A DNA stretch of 64,000 nt from Deltaproteobacteria bacterium CG11_big_fil_rev_8_21_14_0_20_47_16 (GTDB taxonomy: Bacteria > UBA10199 > GCA-002796325 > 1-14-0-20-47-16), in NCBI GenBank assembly GCA_002796325.1, contig PCXA01000001.1:1-64000 (forward strand). The letters are read 5' to 3'. Shown here in pieces: positions 25,756 to 35,119 of this stretch. The notes beneath the pieces are model-generated. The model was given only the letters and a program-made list of their open reading frames with translations. It ran no database searches and was not told the origin of the DNA. Each line of letters begins with the position of its first letter. Positions within the stretch are counted from its first letter, which is position 1. The position numbers and the translations under genes are program-made.

Positions 25756-26763
25756 ATGTCACTCGGCGCAGAACATTGGACCGTTGGCGTAGATTTGGGT
25801 GCCTCACAAATCAAACTTGTCTGCCTACAAAAGGAAGACGCGCACTATCGACTCATGGCCCACGGGATTTTGCCCCGCAATAACGTTGCTCAAATAAAGG
25901 CCGCCTTTGCAACACCCGCAATCCACTCTGGCCATATACGGGTTAACATCTCTGATCCTTCGCTCAAAATTCGGCGCGTAGACCTACCAAAGGTTCCAAG
26001 CAACGAACTTCCAGAAATTATCAAGTGGGGAATGAAAGATGTTGTGGGTGGCGAAGTAGACAATTATATTTTTCGCCATCAAATACTGCCGGCTGATCCG
26101 GCGCGCACCGAACAGCCTTTCCTGATTTTTGCACTCTTACGTGAAGCATTGGCAGCAAAACTCGACTTTCTTTCCCAACTGGGTATACCACGGCCATCTA
26201 TTGTGGAGCCCAATGTTGTTGCGACGGGAATTTCTGTGCGACAAAGCTATGACCTGGGACCAGAGGACCGCTGTGTTGTGGTTGATATGGGCTGTACAAG
26301 TAGTTTGTTTGCGGTTCTCGGCAATGAAGGACTCTTCTTCTCTCGACCTTTAGGTAATATTTCTGGCGACGGACTCACCAAACAGATCAGCCGCGCAGTG
26401 GGCGTAGATGATGCGCAAGCAGAACAGTTTAAAGTCACCTATCCCGCACCGTCTATTCCAGAGATCCACATGTCAAAAATCAAAACAGTTATCGATAACT
26501 TCTTTACAACCGTTGTGGTCGAAATTCAACGGTCTATCGATGCGTTTAGCGCACAGTTTCCAGGAAAATCTATTGGGAAAATTTATTTTACGGGGGGCGG
26601 CAGTCAATTGCCAGATTTTATCCAACGTGTGTCGGGCACCCTCAACATCCCCGCAGAAATCGTGGAACCATTTCAAAAAATCAACCTCGGCCGCTTTCGA
26701 ATGGATGTATTAGCACCGCAAAAAGCATACTATACATTGGCCTGCGGACTGGCGCTGGAGTAG
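25756..26763 (+). CDS. PilM-like actin-fold protein (MshI-like)
   Basis: A 335-residue protein of the actin/FtsA-like ATPase fold. The phosphate-1 loop is WTVGVDLGASQIKLV, a second loop is VVVDMGCTSS, and the adenosine loop is IYFTGGGSQLPDF. In type IV pili, PilM is the cytoplasmic ring partner that binds the PilN N-terminus. It directly precedes the PilN-like gene. Confidence 0.85.
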   Translation: MSLGAEHWTVGVDLGASQIKLVCLQKEDAHYRLMAHGILPRNNVAQIKAAFATPAIHSGHIRVNISDPSLKIRRVDLPKVPSNELPEIIKWGMKDVVGGEVDNYIFRHQILPADPARTEQPFLIFALLREALAAKLDFLSQLGIPRPSIVEPNVVATGISVRQSYDLGPEDRCVVVDMGCTSSLFAVLGNEGLFFSRPLGNISGDGLTKQISRAVGVDDAQAEQFKVTYPAPSIPEIHMSKIKTVIDNFFTTVVVEIQRSIDAFSAQFPGKSIGKIYFTGGGSQLPDFIQRVSGTLNIPAEIVEPFQKINLGRFRMDVLAPQKAYYTLACGLALE

Positions 26764-26774
26764 AGGTTATTGTC

Positions 26775-27356
26775 ATGGCACACATTAATTTTTTGGAACC
26801 ACCAAAATTTAATTTACGACAGTTCAATCTTAAAAACTTTGAGCTCAACTACTTTTGGCTCATGACAATTGCGGGCAGCATGCTGATTTTGATGTTCCTC
26901 TATGGCATTATCCAACGGTATCGCGTTGGTTCCCTCAACAAAGCCGTAGCCATTGCAACGACTGAAGCGCAAAAAGCCCGAGGTGCCGGCCAAGCCAAAC
27001 CTGGCGCGACTCCCGCTTCAATTTTATCAAGCCTGCAACACCGCGTATTGTGGTCACCTGTCATCAATGCCGTTGCCAACCAAACACCCGATACAATCGC
27101 TCTAAATTATATTAAGGGAAGTGCAGCAGCGCGTACTGTCGGCTTGGAGGGTCTATGCGCCGATGTTGCATCTGCTTCACACTATACCGAAGATCTTTCA
27201 ACAATCCCCTTACTCGCCAAAGTAACCCTACAATCGATATCCACAAGTGCTGCGTCAAAAGCAGGCGCTGACAAGGAAAAGCTGGACGAAAAGGACAAAC
27301 CCAAAGGTAAGTCCACTGAACGGATACTCTTTGACATCGAAGGGCGGCTCAAATGA
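26775..27356 (+). CDS. PilN-like inner-membrane alignment protein
   Basis: A 193-residue bitopic protein: short cytoplasmic start INFLEPPKF, one membrane segment (about residues 28-46), then a periplasmic coiled region with Ala-rich helix and a small beta domain. INFLxPP resembles the INLLP motif by which PilN docks on PilM. The C-terminal tail is very charged. It overlaps the next gene by four bases. Confidence 0.78.
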   Translation: MAHINFLEPPKFNLRQFNLKNFELNYFWLMTIAGSMLILMFLYGIIQRYRVGSLNKAVAIATTEAQKARGAGQAKPGATPASILSSLQHRVLWSPVINAVANQTPDTIALNYIKGSAAARTVGLEGLCADVASASHYTEDLSTIPLLAKVTLQSISTSAASKAGADKEKLDEKDKPKGKSTERILFDIEGRLK

Positions 27357-27907
27357 TGGGATTACAGTCTGTCGATTGGCAGCAAAAACCCAATGCACGA
27401 GAACGCACCATGTTCTTTGCGGCAATGATTGTATTCTTTCTGGGCTTTCTCAAGGCCTGTTGGTTTCCCAGTCGGTCGGCACTATCTGATTTGAAGGAAG
27501 AGCTACATAAGCTGGAACAAGAAAAATCCGTATCCATTCACCTTCAAGCCACACCACAAGCAGGCGCCACCATACCCCAGATTCCCCAATCAGGCAGCAC
27601 AGCAGGAATTGGTAGTCTCAAAGATGTGCAATCTGCTATCGGTACAATCTCGCAACCGCTGTTATTACGGGGCGTCAAGATACAAGAGGTTAAAACCACG
27701 GACCTTGAGCATGAGGGCAATATTGTGAGTCAAAATGTGGAGTTACAGCTTGTGGGAAGCTTCTATTCGATGGCGGAATATCTGGAGTCCTTGGAATCCC
27801 TACCGGCACCACTTGTAATTGAGGACTTTTCGCTTGCACTAAATGATGATAGATCAGGTAAGGTGCTGGCCGATATCAAAGGACGCTTTTATGGTATGGA
27901 TAAGTAA
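27353..27907 (+). CDS. PilO-like inner-membrane alignment protein (MshJ-like)
   Basis: A 184-residue bitopic protein with a membrane segment at about residues 18-36, a coiled-coil stretch (LKEELHKLEQEKS), and a ferredoxin-like domain ending in VELQLVGSFYSMAEYLESLE. That is the PilO signature of a small periplasmic domain. Two adjacent in-frame ATGs (27353 and 27356) could both start it. It pairs with the PilN-like protein to link motor and secretin. Confidence 0.8.
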   Translation: MMGLQSVDWQQKPNARERTMFFAAMIVFFLGFLKACWFPSRSALSDLKEELHKLEQEKSVSIHLQATPQAGATIPQIPQSGSTAGIGSLKDVQSAIGTISQPLLLRGVKIQEVKTTDLEHEGNIVSQNVELQLVGSFYSMAEYLESLESLPAPLVIEDFSLALNDDRSGKVLADIKGRFYGMDK

Positions 27908-28292
27908 ACAAGTAATCATCGCTACCTTGGTTGTCTGCGCCTCGCCTATATATGCGCAGGCGCCATCAACACCCACCGCGCCCGCAGCTTCCAAAAGTGC
28001 TGCTCCAATGTCTGGTCTTAATCTCGGCGAATTTGACACCAGCAAACCCGGACAACTCAAATGGGAAAATAATCCATTTGTGAAGACCGTTGAATCAATT
28101 GGTGTCCAGGACATGCACCTGACCGCCATTGTATATCGCCCTGGGAGTGCTGCCGCCCTCATCAATGATCTTGTTGTCAAGGAAGGTGACCATGTTGGCG
28201 ACAGCCAAGTGGTCCACATCGAGGCCAAGCGCGTTGTCATGAGAAATGACGATGGTATTTTTAGTCTCACACTCAGTGGAAGGGCACAATGA
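27891..28292 (+). CDS. PilP-like periplasmic protein (MshK-like)
   Basis: The frame is open from 27843, but ATG 27891 yields a signal peptide (VWISKQVIIATLVVCASPIYA) and about 133 residues. A Pro/Ala-rich linker leads to the HR/PilP fold: NPFV, LTAIVYRPG, AALINDLVVKEGD and VVHIEAKRVVM. It connects the PilNO complex to the secretin. It overlaps the PilO-like gene by 17 bases and the secretin gene by four. Confidence 0.8.
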   Translation: MVWISKQVIIATLVVCASPIYAQAPSTPTAPAASKSAAPMSGLNLGEFDTSKPGQLKWENNPFVKTVESIGVQDMHLTAIVYRPGSAAALINDLVVKEGDHVGDSQVVHIEAKRVVMRNDDGIFSLTLSGRAQ

Positions 28293-29638
28293 AGCGTGCA
28301 CTAATTGCCATGATGATTCTTGTGGGGATAATGCCGGCACTCGTTGCAGCCGATCTCAATTATTCCGTTGAAGTGCGTGACGCTCCGCTTGGCGATTTGG
28401 CACGAATGCTTGTCAAATTGGATGGCAAAAATGTTGTGGTCCCCGCCAACATTGACACACGTGTTACTGCCAGCTTTGGGTCCACCACACTACTTGAAGC
28501 ACTCAAGGCAATTCTGCAGGCCAATGGCTTTGGATATGTTGAAGATAATGGCATTGTTCAAGTCGCTTCAAAAGAAGTGTTGGAAAAAATGGGCGCCGAT
28601 CTCGAACAAGACACCATTCCACTCAAATATTCCAAATCCATTCCAGTGGCATCTCAAGCAAAATCTCTCATTTCAGATCGTGGCACAGTAATCGTAGACG
28701 AACGCACCAATGCCATTACCGTTCGTGATACCCAACAACGCATGAATAATATTCGCAAGTTGGTTGCAAGTATTGATCATGCAGATAGGCAAGTGCTGAT
28801 TGAGGCTAAGATTGTTGAAGCTTCCGAAGATTTCACACAGAGCATTGGTATTCAGTGGGGAGTTAATCGCGCCGGCCATAGTGCCAGCTTTGGTGGTGTA
28901 ACCAATGTGGGGCTCGACGACCAAGGGCGCCCTCTCATGGTTAACAATGTAGCCAATCCACTTTTCAGTGGTGCATCGGTAGCGTTGGGCAGTTTCAAAG
29001 GTGTCTTTACAGATGTGCAGCTGACGGCTGGCGAACAGAATGGGTTGCTCAACGTGTTGTCACGTCCATCTGTGGTCACACTCAACAATCAACCCGCGAC
29101 AATCAACAGTGGTATTAAATTCTATGTCAAATCGCCTGGTAACGTAACCATTGGCGGTGCAGCTTCGGGCACAACAGCCGCTACATCCAACCTTCAGGAA
29201 ATCCGCGCGGGTATTACATTGACGGTCACACCACAAATCACCATCGATAATCGTGTCAGCCTGGCTATCAACGTTACAGAATCACAACCTGACTTTAGCA
29301 ACCTCGTGGATGGTACCCCGTCCATTAATGACAATTCTGCCACCACAACTGTTATGCTTCGGGACGGTGAAACAACTGTGATTGGCGGCCTCTTTCAAAT
29401 TCAAAAATCCAAATCGATTAATGGTGTCCCTGTACTAAGCCGCATTCCAATATTGGGAGCACTCTTTGGCAGCCGGACTCGGAAGCGCAATAAGCGAGAG
29501 TTATTTATCTTTATTACGCCCACTATCGTGGAAAACGTTCCTCAAATACCCGTATATCCCGAGTCATATGAAAAAATTAATACACTCCGGTATGATAAAC
29601 CCAAATTTTCAGATAAGCCAACGCTGCCACAAGAGTAA
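28289..29638 (+). CDS. mshL: Type IV pilus secretin (MshL/PilQ-like)
   Basis: A 449-residue outer-membrane secretin with a signal peptide (cleavage after LVAA). An N-terminal STN-like domain covers about residues 20-90 and an N1-type domain about 95-170. The beta-barrel domain has VLIEAKIVEASEDF at its start and VPVLSRIPILGALFGS (the conserved secretin VPxLxxIPxLGxLF motif) near the end. It is short for a secretin, with a single N-domain, as in MshL. It ends the pilus locus. Confidence 0.9.
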   Translation: MKRALIAMMILVGIMPALVAADLNYSVEVRDAPLGDLARMLVKLDGKNVVVPANIDTRVTASFGSTTLLEALKAILQANGFGYVEDNGIVQVASKEVLEKMGADLEQDTIPLKYSKSIPVASQAKSLISDRGTVIVDERTNAITVRDTQQRMNNIRKLVASIDHADRQVLIEAKIVEASEDFTQSIGIQWGVNRAGHSASFGGVTNVGLDDQGRPLMVNNVANPLFSGASVALGSFKGVFTDVQLTAGEQNGLLNVLSRPSVVTLNNQPATINSGIKFYVKSPGNVTIGGAASGTTAATSNLQEIRAGITLTVTPQITIDNRVSLAINVTESQPDFSNLVDGTPSINDNSATTTVMLRDGETTVIGGLFQIQKSKSINGVPVLSRIPILGALFGSRTRKRNKRELFIFITPTIVENVPQIPVYPESYEKINTLRYDKPKFSDKPTLPQE

Positions 29639-29639
29639 A

Positions 29640-30833
29640 TTATCCATCCAAACGAAATGTAAGCAAGTCACCGGGTCGCAACCCACCTTTTCGCGCTTGC
29701 GATAAGCGCTTAAGCTGAGTGGCATTAATTTTATATTGCCGACTAATACTCAGATACGTGTCACCCTCCTGCACCTGATACGAAATCACCTCATCTACAT
29801 TTTTAGAAAGATGCATAGAGACGCGTTCAATAGACAGGGGTAACATTTTTTTCGAATAGTACGTGTGAGGTTCATCCTTCGATTCTAGCAGTTTTTTCAT
29901 TTTTGTCCGGTGTTCCGGTTTAATATTGGCCAAGGCTAACTTGAATTGCGTGGTCTTTCCCAGCGGCAGCTTGATGGGATAGTGCGCGGGAGCAATCCCT
30001 CGCTTGAGCTCACTATTTAAGCGTTCCACTTCTTTCACATTAACCTGCGCACATTTGGCAACAACACCCACATCAATAGGTGTATCAATGAGCACTTCTT
30101 CATATGAAGTGGGAAGCTCGGGCTGAATAGCGTTAAAGCCAAAATACATTGGATTTTTGGCAATGATGGCTGCTGCAATATATTTGGGGACATAATCCTG
30201 TGTTTCAGGACGAAAAGCCGACTTCTGTGGATCAGACAAGTCCCAATAATCTCGACTTCCATAGCGGGCTATTGCTTGTCGCACCGTACCTTCGCCAGAA
30301 TTATAGGCCGCCATTGCTAAGTACCAATCCCCAAACTCTGAATGTAAATCATACAAGTATTGTGCTGCGGCATGCGTTGCCTTTTCGACATTCTGTCTCT
30401 CATCAATCCAGTTGTCTTGTTTCAGACCATAGCGCTCTCCCGTGCTTTGAATAAATTGCCAGATTCCCACCGCCGCCGCAGGCGATCGCGCTGTCTCTGA
30501 AAAACCGCTCTCGATCATCGCCAAATAAATGAGATCACTTGGGAGTCCATAAATATTCAAAATGCGGCGGATTGCCCCTTCATAGCGCCCCCCGCGCTGT
30601 ATCGATGCAATAAATGTTTTACGGCCCGGCCCTGCAAAATAATTAACCCACGCCAACACCTTGTCATTCATCACCAAGGGCACATTCGATTGCGAAAGCA
30701 CCTGAGTATCAATTTCATAATGATGATATGCTGCGTGCTGTGATCCTGCACACGCAACAATCGCCAAGAACAGTATCGGAACAAGCCCGATACGTCCTTT
30801 TTTGATGCAAAATTGAATTTGCTTTGCTAACAT
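29640..30833 (-). CDS. mltD: Membrane-bound lytic murein transglycosylase, MltD-like (SLT + LysM)
   Basis: A 397-residue lipoprotein: hydrophobic signal ending LAIVAC (lipobox). The SLT domain has the catalytic Glu in YLAMIESGFSETA, then AVGIWQF and MAAYNSGEGTV. A LysM domain at the C-terminus (YQVQEGDTYLSISRQYKI) binds peptidoglycan. It cleaves glycan strands and may open the wall for the adjacent pilus secretin (inference). Its start codon is only six bases from that of the divergent Calx-beta gene. Confidence 0.9.
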   Translation of the reverse strand: MLAKQIQFCIKKGRIGLVPILFLAIVACAGSQHAAYHHYEIDTQVLSQSNVPLVMNDKVLAWVNYFAGPGRKTFIASIQRGGRYEGAIRRILNIYGLPSDLIYLAMIESGFSETARSPAAAVGIWQFIQSTGERYGLKQDNWIDERQNVEKATHAAAQYLYDLHSEFGDWYLAMAAYNSGEGTVRQAIARYGSRDYWDLSDPQKSAFRPETQDYVPKYIAAAIIAKNPMYFGFNAIQPELPTSYEEVLIDTPIDVGVVAKCAQVNVKEVERLNSELKRGIAPAHYPIKLPLGKTTQFKLALANIKPEHRTKMKKLLESKDEPHTYYSKKMLPLSIERVSMHLSKNVDEVISYQVQEGDTYLSISRQYKINATQLKRLSQARKGGLRPGDLLTFRLDG

Positions 30834-30839
30834 AGCCGT

Positions 30840-31304
30840 ATGATTACCATTATACGTTCCGCTTTTGGGGTTTTTTTTCTACTTATTGCCACAGTGGTAT
30901 TGGCTGATCCGAATCCCTTTCCAATTGAACGCCCCCCTGTCATTCCACCCATTCCAACCGTACCCACGATAGGGTTTGCACAGAGTGAAGGCAATGCCAA
31001 CGAAAGTCTGGGGCAGGCAAGTGTGACCATTGTCTTAAGTCAACCCACTAGCAATCAGGTTTCTGTCTTTTATAGAGTCAGTGGTTCAGCATCAGGAGAG
31101 AGTGACTATTCTCTACAAAATGGCGTAATTGCATTTGCGCCGGGCTTGGCCAGTAAGACACTGACGTTCCCGATTAAGGATGATAAAGCTGTAGAGGGAG
31201 ACGAAACGCTAACCATCACGCTATCCGACCCTCAAAATGCAATGTTAGGTCAGTCCAACTACACACTCACCATTCACGATAACGATAAACCGGCCACGCC
31301 ATAA
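30840..31304 (+). CDS. Secreted single-domain Calx-beta protein
   Basis: A 154-residue protein with a signal peptide (cleavage near VVLA) and a Pro-rich linker (PPVIPPIPTVP). One Calx-beta domain follows: ESLGQASVTIVLS, SDYSLQNGVIAFAPG, DDKAVEGDETLTITLSDP and LTIHDND. Calx-beta domains bind calcium and usually occur as repeats in large adhesins, so a lone copy is unusual. It has no clear Shine-Dalgarno, and its promoter must lie inside the mltD-like gene. Confidence 0.8.
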   Translation: MITIIRSAFGVFFLLIATVVLADPNPFPIERPPVIPPIPTVPTIGFAQSEGNANESLGQASVTIVLSQPTSNQVSVFYRVSGSASGESDYSLQNGVIAFAPGLASKTLTFPIKDDKAVEGDETLTITLSDPQNAMLGQSNYTLTIHDNDKPATP

Positions 31305-31331
31305 CAATCATAAATACTGGCATATCAAATT

Positions 31332-32402
31332 TCATTGAGGCAGTTCCGGCGCTTTGACAAATGGATAAGGATTGCCTTCCAACGCCTTCATAAATTGAAC
31401 GAGGTCGGCCTTTTCTTCTGCTGTCAGATGGAGTGGTGTAATGCGCGGATCCAAGTGGTCGTTGGGCTCGCCGCCCTTGTCATAAAACTCCACCACTTCT
31501 TCTAATGTTAACTGCGATCCATCGTGCATATAGGGCGACGTCTTGAGCAAATCGCGTAAGCCCGGCGTTTTGAATGCACCAACGTCTTCCTTCTTCTTGG
31601 TCACCACATGTCGACCCATATCTGGTTTTTCTGCTGCCATTCCAACGCCAATGTTGTGAAACTGGCTGTCGCTAAACGTGGGGCCCACGTGACACAGCAC
31701 GCACCTACCTTTACCCATAAAGACGGCCAGACCGCGCACTTCTGCGGGGTTAAGAGCCGATTGATCACCCTTTAAATACTGATCATATCGAGAGTTGGCA
31801 CTCAAAACAGTTCGTTCAAATGCGGCAATGGCACGCGCCAAATTCTCTTCGGTTGGTCCTTGATGAAATGTCTTTTCAAAGTACGGCAAGTATCCCTGGA
31901 TGGTTTTGATGCGTGTCACTACATCTTTGACTGTTTTGTTTCCCATCTCGATGGGATTTACAAGCGGCCCCAAGGCCTGTTCTTCTAAACTGGCCGCGCG
32001 GCCATCCCAAAATTGTGATCCCATAAATGTGGAGTTCACAACGGTTGGGGCGTTGCGCACACCCTTCTGCCCCCGAATTCCGGTAGAGACCGCTTCATGT
32101 TCGCCCCAGCCCTCTTCAGGTTTATGACACGTGGCGCATGACACCGTGCCGTCTGCGGATAGGCGCGGATCGAAATACAAAATGCGGCCCAACTCGACTT
32201 CATTCTGAGTAAGTGTACTTGTTTTAGGAATGTTAAGATTATCGTGCGTGAGGCCTAGAGGCACATCCAGGAATGGCGCCTCTTTGGCGTGGGTTATATT
32301 GATTGTAGATGGCTGCAAAGCTTCAGTTGGCGGAGGTGTTTTAGAGCAAGATAAAATTTCGCTCACCACAACAACCACTAAGAACGTCTTGAATAACTGC
32401 AT
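31332..32402 (-). CDS. Dihaem cytochrome c peroxidase (CcpA/MauG family) lipoprotein
   Basis: A 356-residue protein with a lipoprotein signal (EILSC). Two haem-binding sites are present, VSCATCHKP (about residues 91-99) and CVLCHVG (about 232-238), each C-x2-C-H. GRILYFDPRLSADG is the family's characteristic start, and TPGLRDLLKTSPYMHDG the C-terminal one. It reduces hydrogen peroxide in the periplasm with electrons from cytochrome c, or acts as a MauG-like oxidase. It converges with the Calx-beta gene. Confidence 0.9.
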   Translation of the reverse strand: MQLFKTFLVVVVVSEILSCSKTPPPTEALQPSTINITHAKEAPFLDVPLGLTHDNLNIPKTSTLTQNEVELGRILYFDPRLSADGTVSCATCHKPEEGWGEHEAVSTGIRGQKGVRNAPTVVNSTFMGSQFWDGRAASLEEQALGPLVNPIEMGNKTVKDVVTRIKTIQGYLPYFEKTFHQGPTEENLARAIAAFERTVLSANSRYDQYLKGDQSALNPAEVRGLAVFMGKGRCVLCHVGPTFSDSQFHNIGVGMAAEKPDMGRHVVTKKKEDVGAFKTPGLRDLLKTSPYMHDGSQLTLEEVVEFYDKGGEPNDHLDPRITPLHLTAEEKADLVQFMKALEGNPYPFVKAPELPQ

Positions 32403-32507
32403 CTATCCCCCCCATGAATCAATTTGATATGCCACAGCTAATTCCCCAAGACAATGCCAAGCATTTTTTACTGGTCTTATTAATTTTGGCTTGTTACGCG
32501 ATTCGCA

Positions 32508-33263
32508 ATGAAGCAACCCTCTCACTTCGTTTATATTCTAAAATCTAAGGATGGCCGATTCTACATCGGTTATACCAACAACATTCAAAAACGCTTGGCT
32601 GCACACAAAGCCGGGAAAGGCGCTAAGTTCACGCGCGCGTTTGGCGTGGCAAAACTGTGCTATCAAGAAACGCTTCCCACAAAATCACTCGCATTAAAAC
32701 GTGAGGCACAGCTCAAAAAATTCACGCGCGCCGAAAAGCTTCGACTCATTTCCAAAAAATTCAAAACCGTTACGGTCTCTGACAAGATGCAAAAGAACTA
32801 TCGCTATGCATTGACTGCCCCAACGGGAAAACAGTTTCATCCCGAATTTAAACCAGAGCTTACGCCCAAACAGATGCTTGCGCTGGGCGTCTTTGGTGGC
32901 AAGTACATGACCGATTGTAAGAAGGAGTTTCCGGCAGATTGGTTTAAAATCGCCAAGCTGTGCCCGGAGAAACATGACCCCAAATTGAATTACTTTGGTA
33001 TTAATGCATCGCAACCTTTATCGGTGTGGAAAAAGAAGGGCTGGATTTATCCCGAAGATCCGCGTGGTTGGTTTCAGTGGTATTGCCGCTACTACATGGG
33101 GCGCCGCCTCATGGAATATGACGACATTCAAATCAAACGTTGGAAAAATATTCGGCGGCACATTGCTCAAGTCAAAAAACATTGTGTGCGCGGCGACAAG
33201 TCTTGTCGCCCCAAACAGCGCCAGGCATTGTTACATTGGGCGTATGACAGTCGAAAACTATAA
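32508..33263 (+). CDS. GIY-YIG nuclease domain fused to a conserved uncharacterised domain
   Basis: A 251-residue protein. The N-terminal GIY-YIG domain covers residues 1-85: FVYILKSKDGRFYIGYT, the catalytic Arg in IQKRLAAH, and the Glu in LKREAQLK. It is of the single-domain YhbQ/SLX1 type. Residues 90-251 form a second domain (GVFGGKYMTDCKKEFPADWF, NYFGINASQPLSVW, DPRGWFQWYCRYYMGRR, RPKQRQALLHWAYD). I recognise this as a conserved hypothetical domain that usually stands alone. The fusion suggests DNA processing. The gene ends 6 bases into the convergent LMF1-like gene. Confidence 0.85.
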   Translation: MKQPSHFVYILKSKDGRFYIGYTNNIQKRLAAHKAGKGAKFTRAFGVAKLCYQETLPTKSLALKREAQLKKFTRAEKLRLISKKFKTVTVSDKMQKNYRYALTAPTGKQFHPEFKPELTPKQMLALGVFGGKYMTDCKKEFPADWFKIAKLCPEKHDPKLNYFGINASQPLSVWKKKGWIYPEDPRGWFQWYCRYYMGRRLMEYDDIQIKRWKNIRRHIAQVKKHCVRGDKSCRPKQRQALLHWAYDSRKL

Positions 33264-34700
33264 ACCCACCGGCGGCAGATAATCACCCACCAATTCCCGA
33301 TGCCACCATGCGCCTGTCGCCTTGCGCTCTTCGGGCGTGCTATAATGATAGTGATAGAGGCGTGCACGGAGTTGTTTGGGTGGATTATCGACGAACGGAT
33401 TGACGCGCAGCAATCCCAAAACCGCCGCATCCCCTTCCAACATCTTTTCAACGAGCGATGCAAACCACGGGAATTGGTAGTAGTTGTATTTGGGCGTCAT
33501 AGCCGCAAACCACATAAGCCAATCTAGCCGCAAGTGATATGGCGCAAATTGCCGCGGGCGATAGAAGGGATCGCCAGGCTTTCCCTTGAACTGATATTCT
33601 TTCCATTCGATCGAATCAGGATCTCCAGCAGTTTCCGATCCTTCCAAAATAATTTCATAGCGTTCTTTGGTCACGCTGCCAAATGCGCCATAGGTATTCA
33701 CCAAATGATAGCTGTTAAAACTTGCGTTCATCATTTGCCGATCCGACAACAAATTGCGCACCGGCCAATAACTCATTATCCCCACCGACGCGGTGAGCAG
33801 CATGGTGGACCATTCGTGAATACTGCTACGAATCAAATCCTGCGGAATCTGTAAAAACGGCAAGAAGCGTGTGAAGCACCCATTATTGAATGCGCTGAAG
33901 GTCAGCACAATCGTGATGAAATTAAGCCACGCATAATTCCCACTCAACATGAGCCAGCTTTGCGTGCCGATAATCAACGCGCCTGAAATACCTGCAAATG
34001 GTTGCGGCAGAAAAAGCCCCCACGGCACTACCAATTGTACAAAGAAATTCCCAACCACTTCCAAACGATGAAACCACGCGGGCAGATAATGAAAGAACCA
34101 ACTCAATGGATTGGGCATGGGTTGGGTTTCATGGTGGACCATCATGCATGTGAGGTTGCGCCAACAGGGATCACCACGCCACTTGATGAGCCCTGCCCCA
34201 AATTCCAAACGAAAGACCAACCACCGCATTAATATAATGACCAAGAACGGCGCCATGGTCTTGAAGGGCCCCAAGAAAATCGCCAAGAAGCCGGCTTCCA
34301 ACAATAACGACTCCCAGCCAAAGGCATAAAAGGTCTGACCAATGTTGACGATTGAGAGATACAGCACCCACATGGCCGTCCACACGACCACAGACATCCA
34401 TATGGGGCCGCGCTCTGAAAGGCCGAGCAATGCGACCATGGCCAATGTTGCACCGAGCCACGCCACAACGGAGAAAAAGCGATCCGAATAATAGAAATGA
34501 AAGAGGCTGGGCGCTTCGCGAAAGTTGACCGCTTGCAAGAATTGGGTTGCGGGGAGTAATCCATTTTCGCCCAGTAGCGGTCGGAACTGATTAATGGCAA
34601 CAAAAAATCCAATCAAGTAAACTAGCGCCAATCCGCGCTGAATCAAAAATCGCGCGAACCAATAGTCTTCGCTAAAAAGTGAATTCCACAAAATTTCCAT
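33258..34700 (-). CDS. LMF1-family (lipase maturation factor-like) membrane protein
   Basis: A 480-residue multi-pass protein with about eight hydrophobic segments. Family signs are LLGENGLLPATQFL, FYAFGWESLLLEAGFLAIFLG, RLEFGAGLIKWRGD and CWRNLTCMMVHHETQPMPNPLSW, and a C-terminal soluble block (GDPFYRPRQFAPYHLRLDWLMWF). In animals LMF1 matures lipases in the ER; bacterial homologues have no defined role. It overlaps the GIY-YIG gene end by six bases. Confidence 0.85.
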   Translation of the reverse strand: MEILWNSLFSEDYWFARFLIQRGLALVYLIGFFVAINQFRPLLGENGLLPATQFLQAVNFREAPSLFHFYYSDRFFSVVAWLGATLAMVALLGLSERGPIWMSVVVWTAMWVLYLSIVNIGQTFYAFGWESLLLEAGFLAIFLGPFKTMAPFLVIILMRWLVFRLEFGAGLIKWRGDPCWRNLTCMMVHHETQPMPNPLSWFFHYLPAWFHRLEVVGNFFVQLVVPWGLFLPQPFAGISGALIIGTQSWLMLSGNYAWLNFITIVLTFSAFNNGCFTRFLPFLQIPQDLIRSSIHEWSTMLLTASVGIMSYWPVRNLLSDRQMMNASFNSYHLVNTYGAFGSVTKERYEIILEGSETAGDPDSIEWKEYQFKGKPGDPFYRPRQFAPYHLRLDWLMWFAAMTPKYNYYQFPWFASLVEKMLEGDAAVLGLLRVNPFVDNPPKQLRARLYHYHYSTPEERKATGAWWHRELVGDYLPPVGL

Positions 34701-34750
34701 GGCTTTCCCCCCTTTACATCAGCAACCACTTCCTTTAATACTAGCCCACT

Positions 34751-35119
34751 ATGAAAAAATTATCCATTTGTCTCACAGTCTTCTTTACCGCCCTTGCTCC
34801 TCAACTATTTGCGGACGATGATGGCCCCAGTTTTGACTGTGTCCACACCCGATCGGCACAAGAAGACATTATTTGTGATAGTGATGGGTTATCGGCCATG
34901 GATTTACAGCTCTACACCACTTATCAATCACTTCTAAAACAGCTGTCTCCGACAGATGCCGCCCAACTTAAAGACGAACAGACGGCATGGATCAAAAAGC
35001 GTAATAAAACCTGCAAGAAGAGTCTGGGTGTTTATGCAGGCGGTTGTCTGCGTGAAATGTATGCCGCAAGACAAAATACACTTGATGCATTAGCCAAAAC
35101 ATTTAACATTACGCCATGA
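34751..35119 (+). CDS. LprI/DUF1311-like periplasmic protein
   Basis: A 122-residue protein with a signal peptide (cleavage near LFA). The LprI-type helical domain has four Cys (FDC, IIC, KTC, GGC) that probably form two disulfides. The motif DEQTAWIKKRNKTC is typical of DUF1311. Family members include lysozyme-inhibitor-like lipoproteins; this one has no lipobox. It overlaps the SulP gene by four bases (ATGA). Confidence 0.8.
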   Translation: MKKLSICLTVFFTALAPQLFADDDGPSFDCVHTRSAQEDIICDSDGLSAMDLQLYTTYQSLLKQLSPTDAAQLKDEQTAWIKKRNKTCKKSLGVYAGGCLREMYAARQNTLDALAKTFNITP

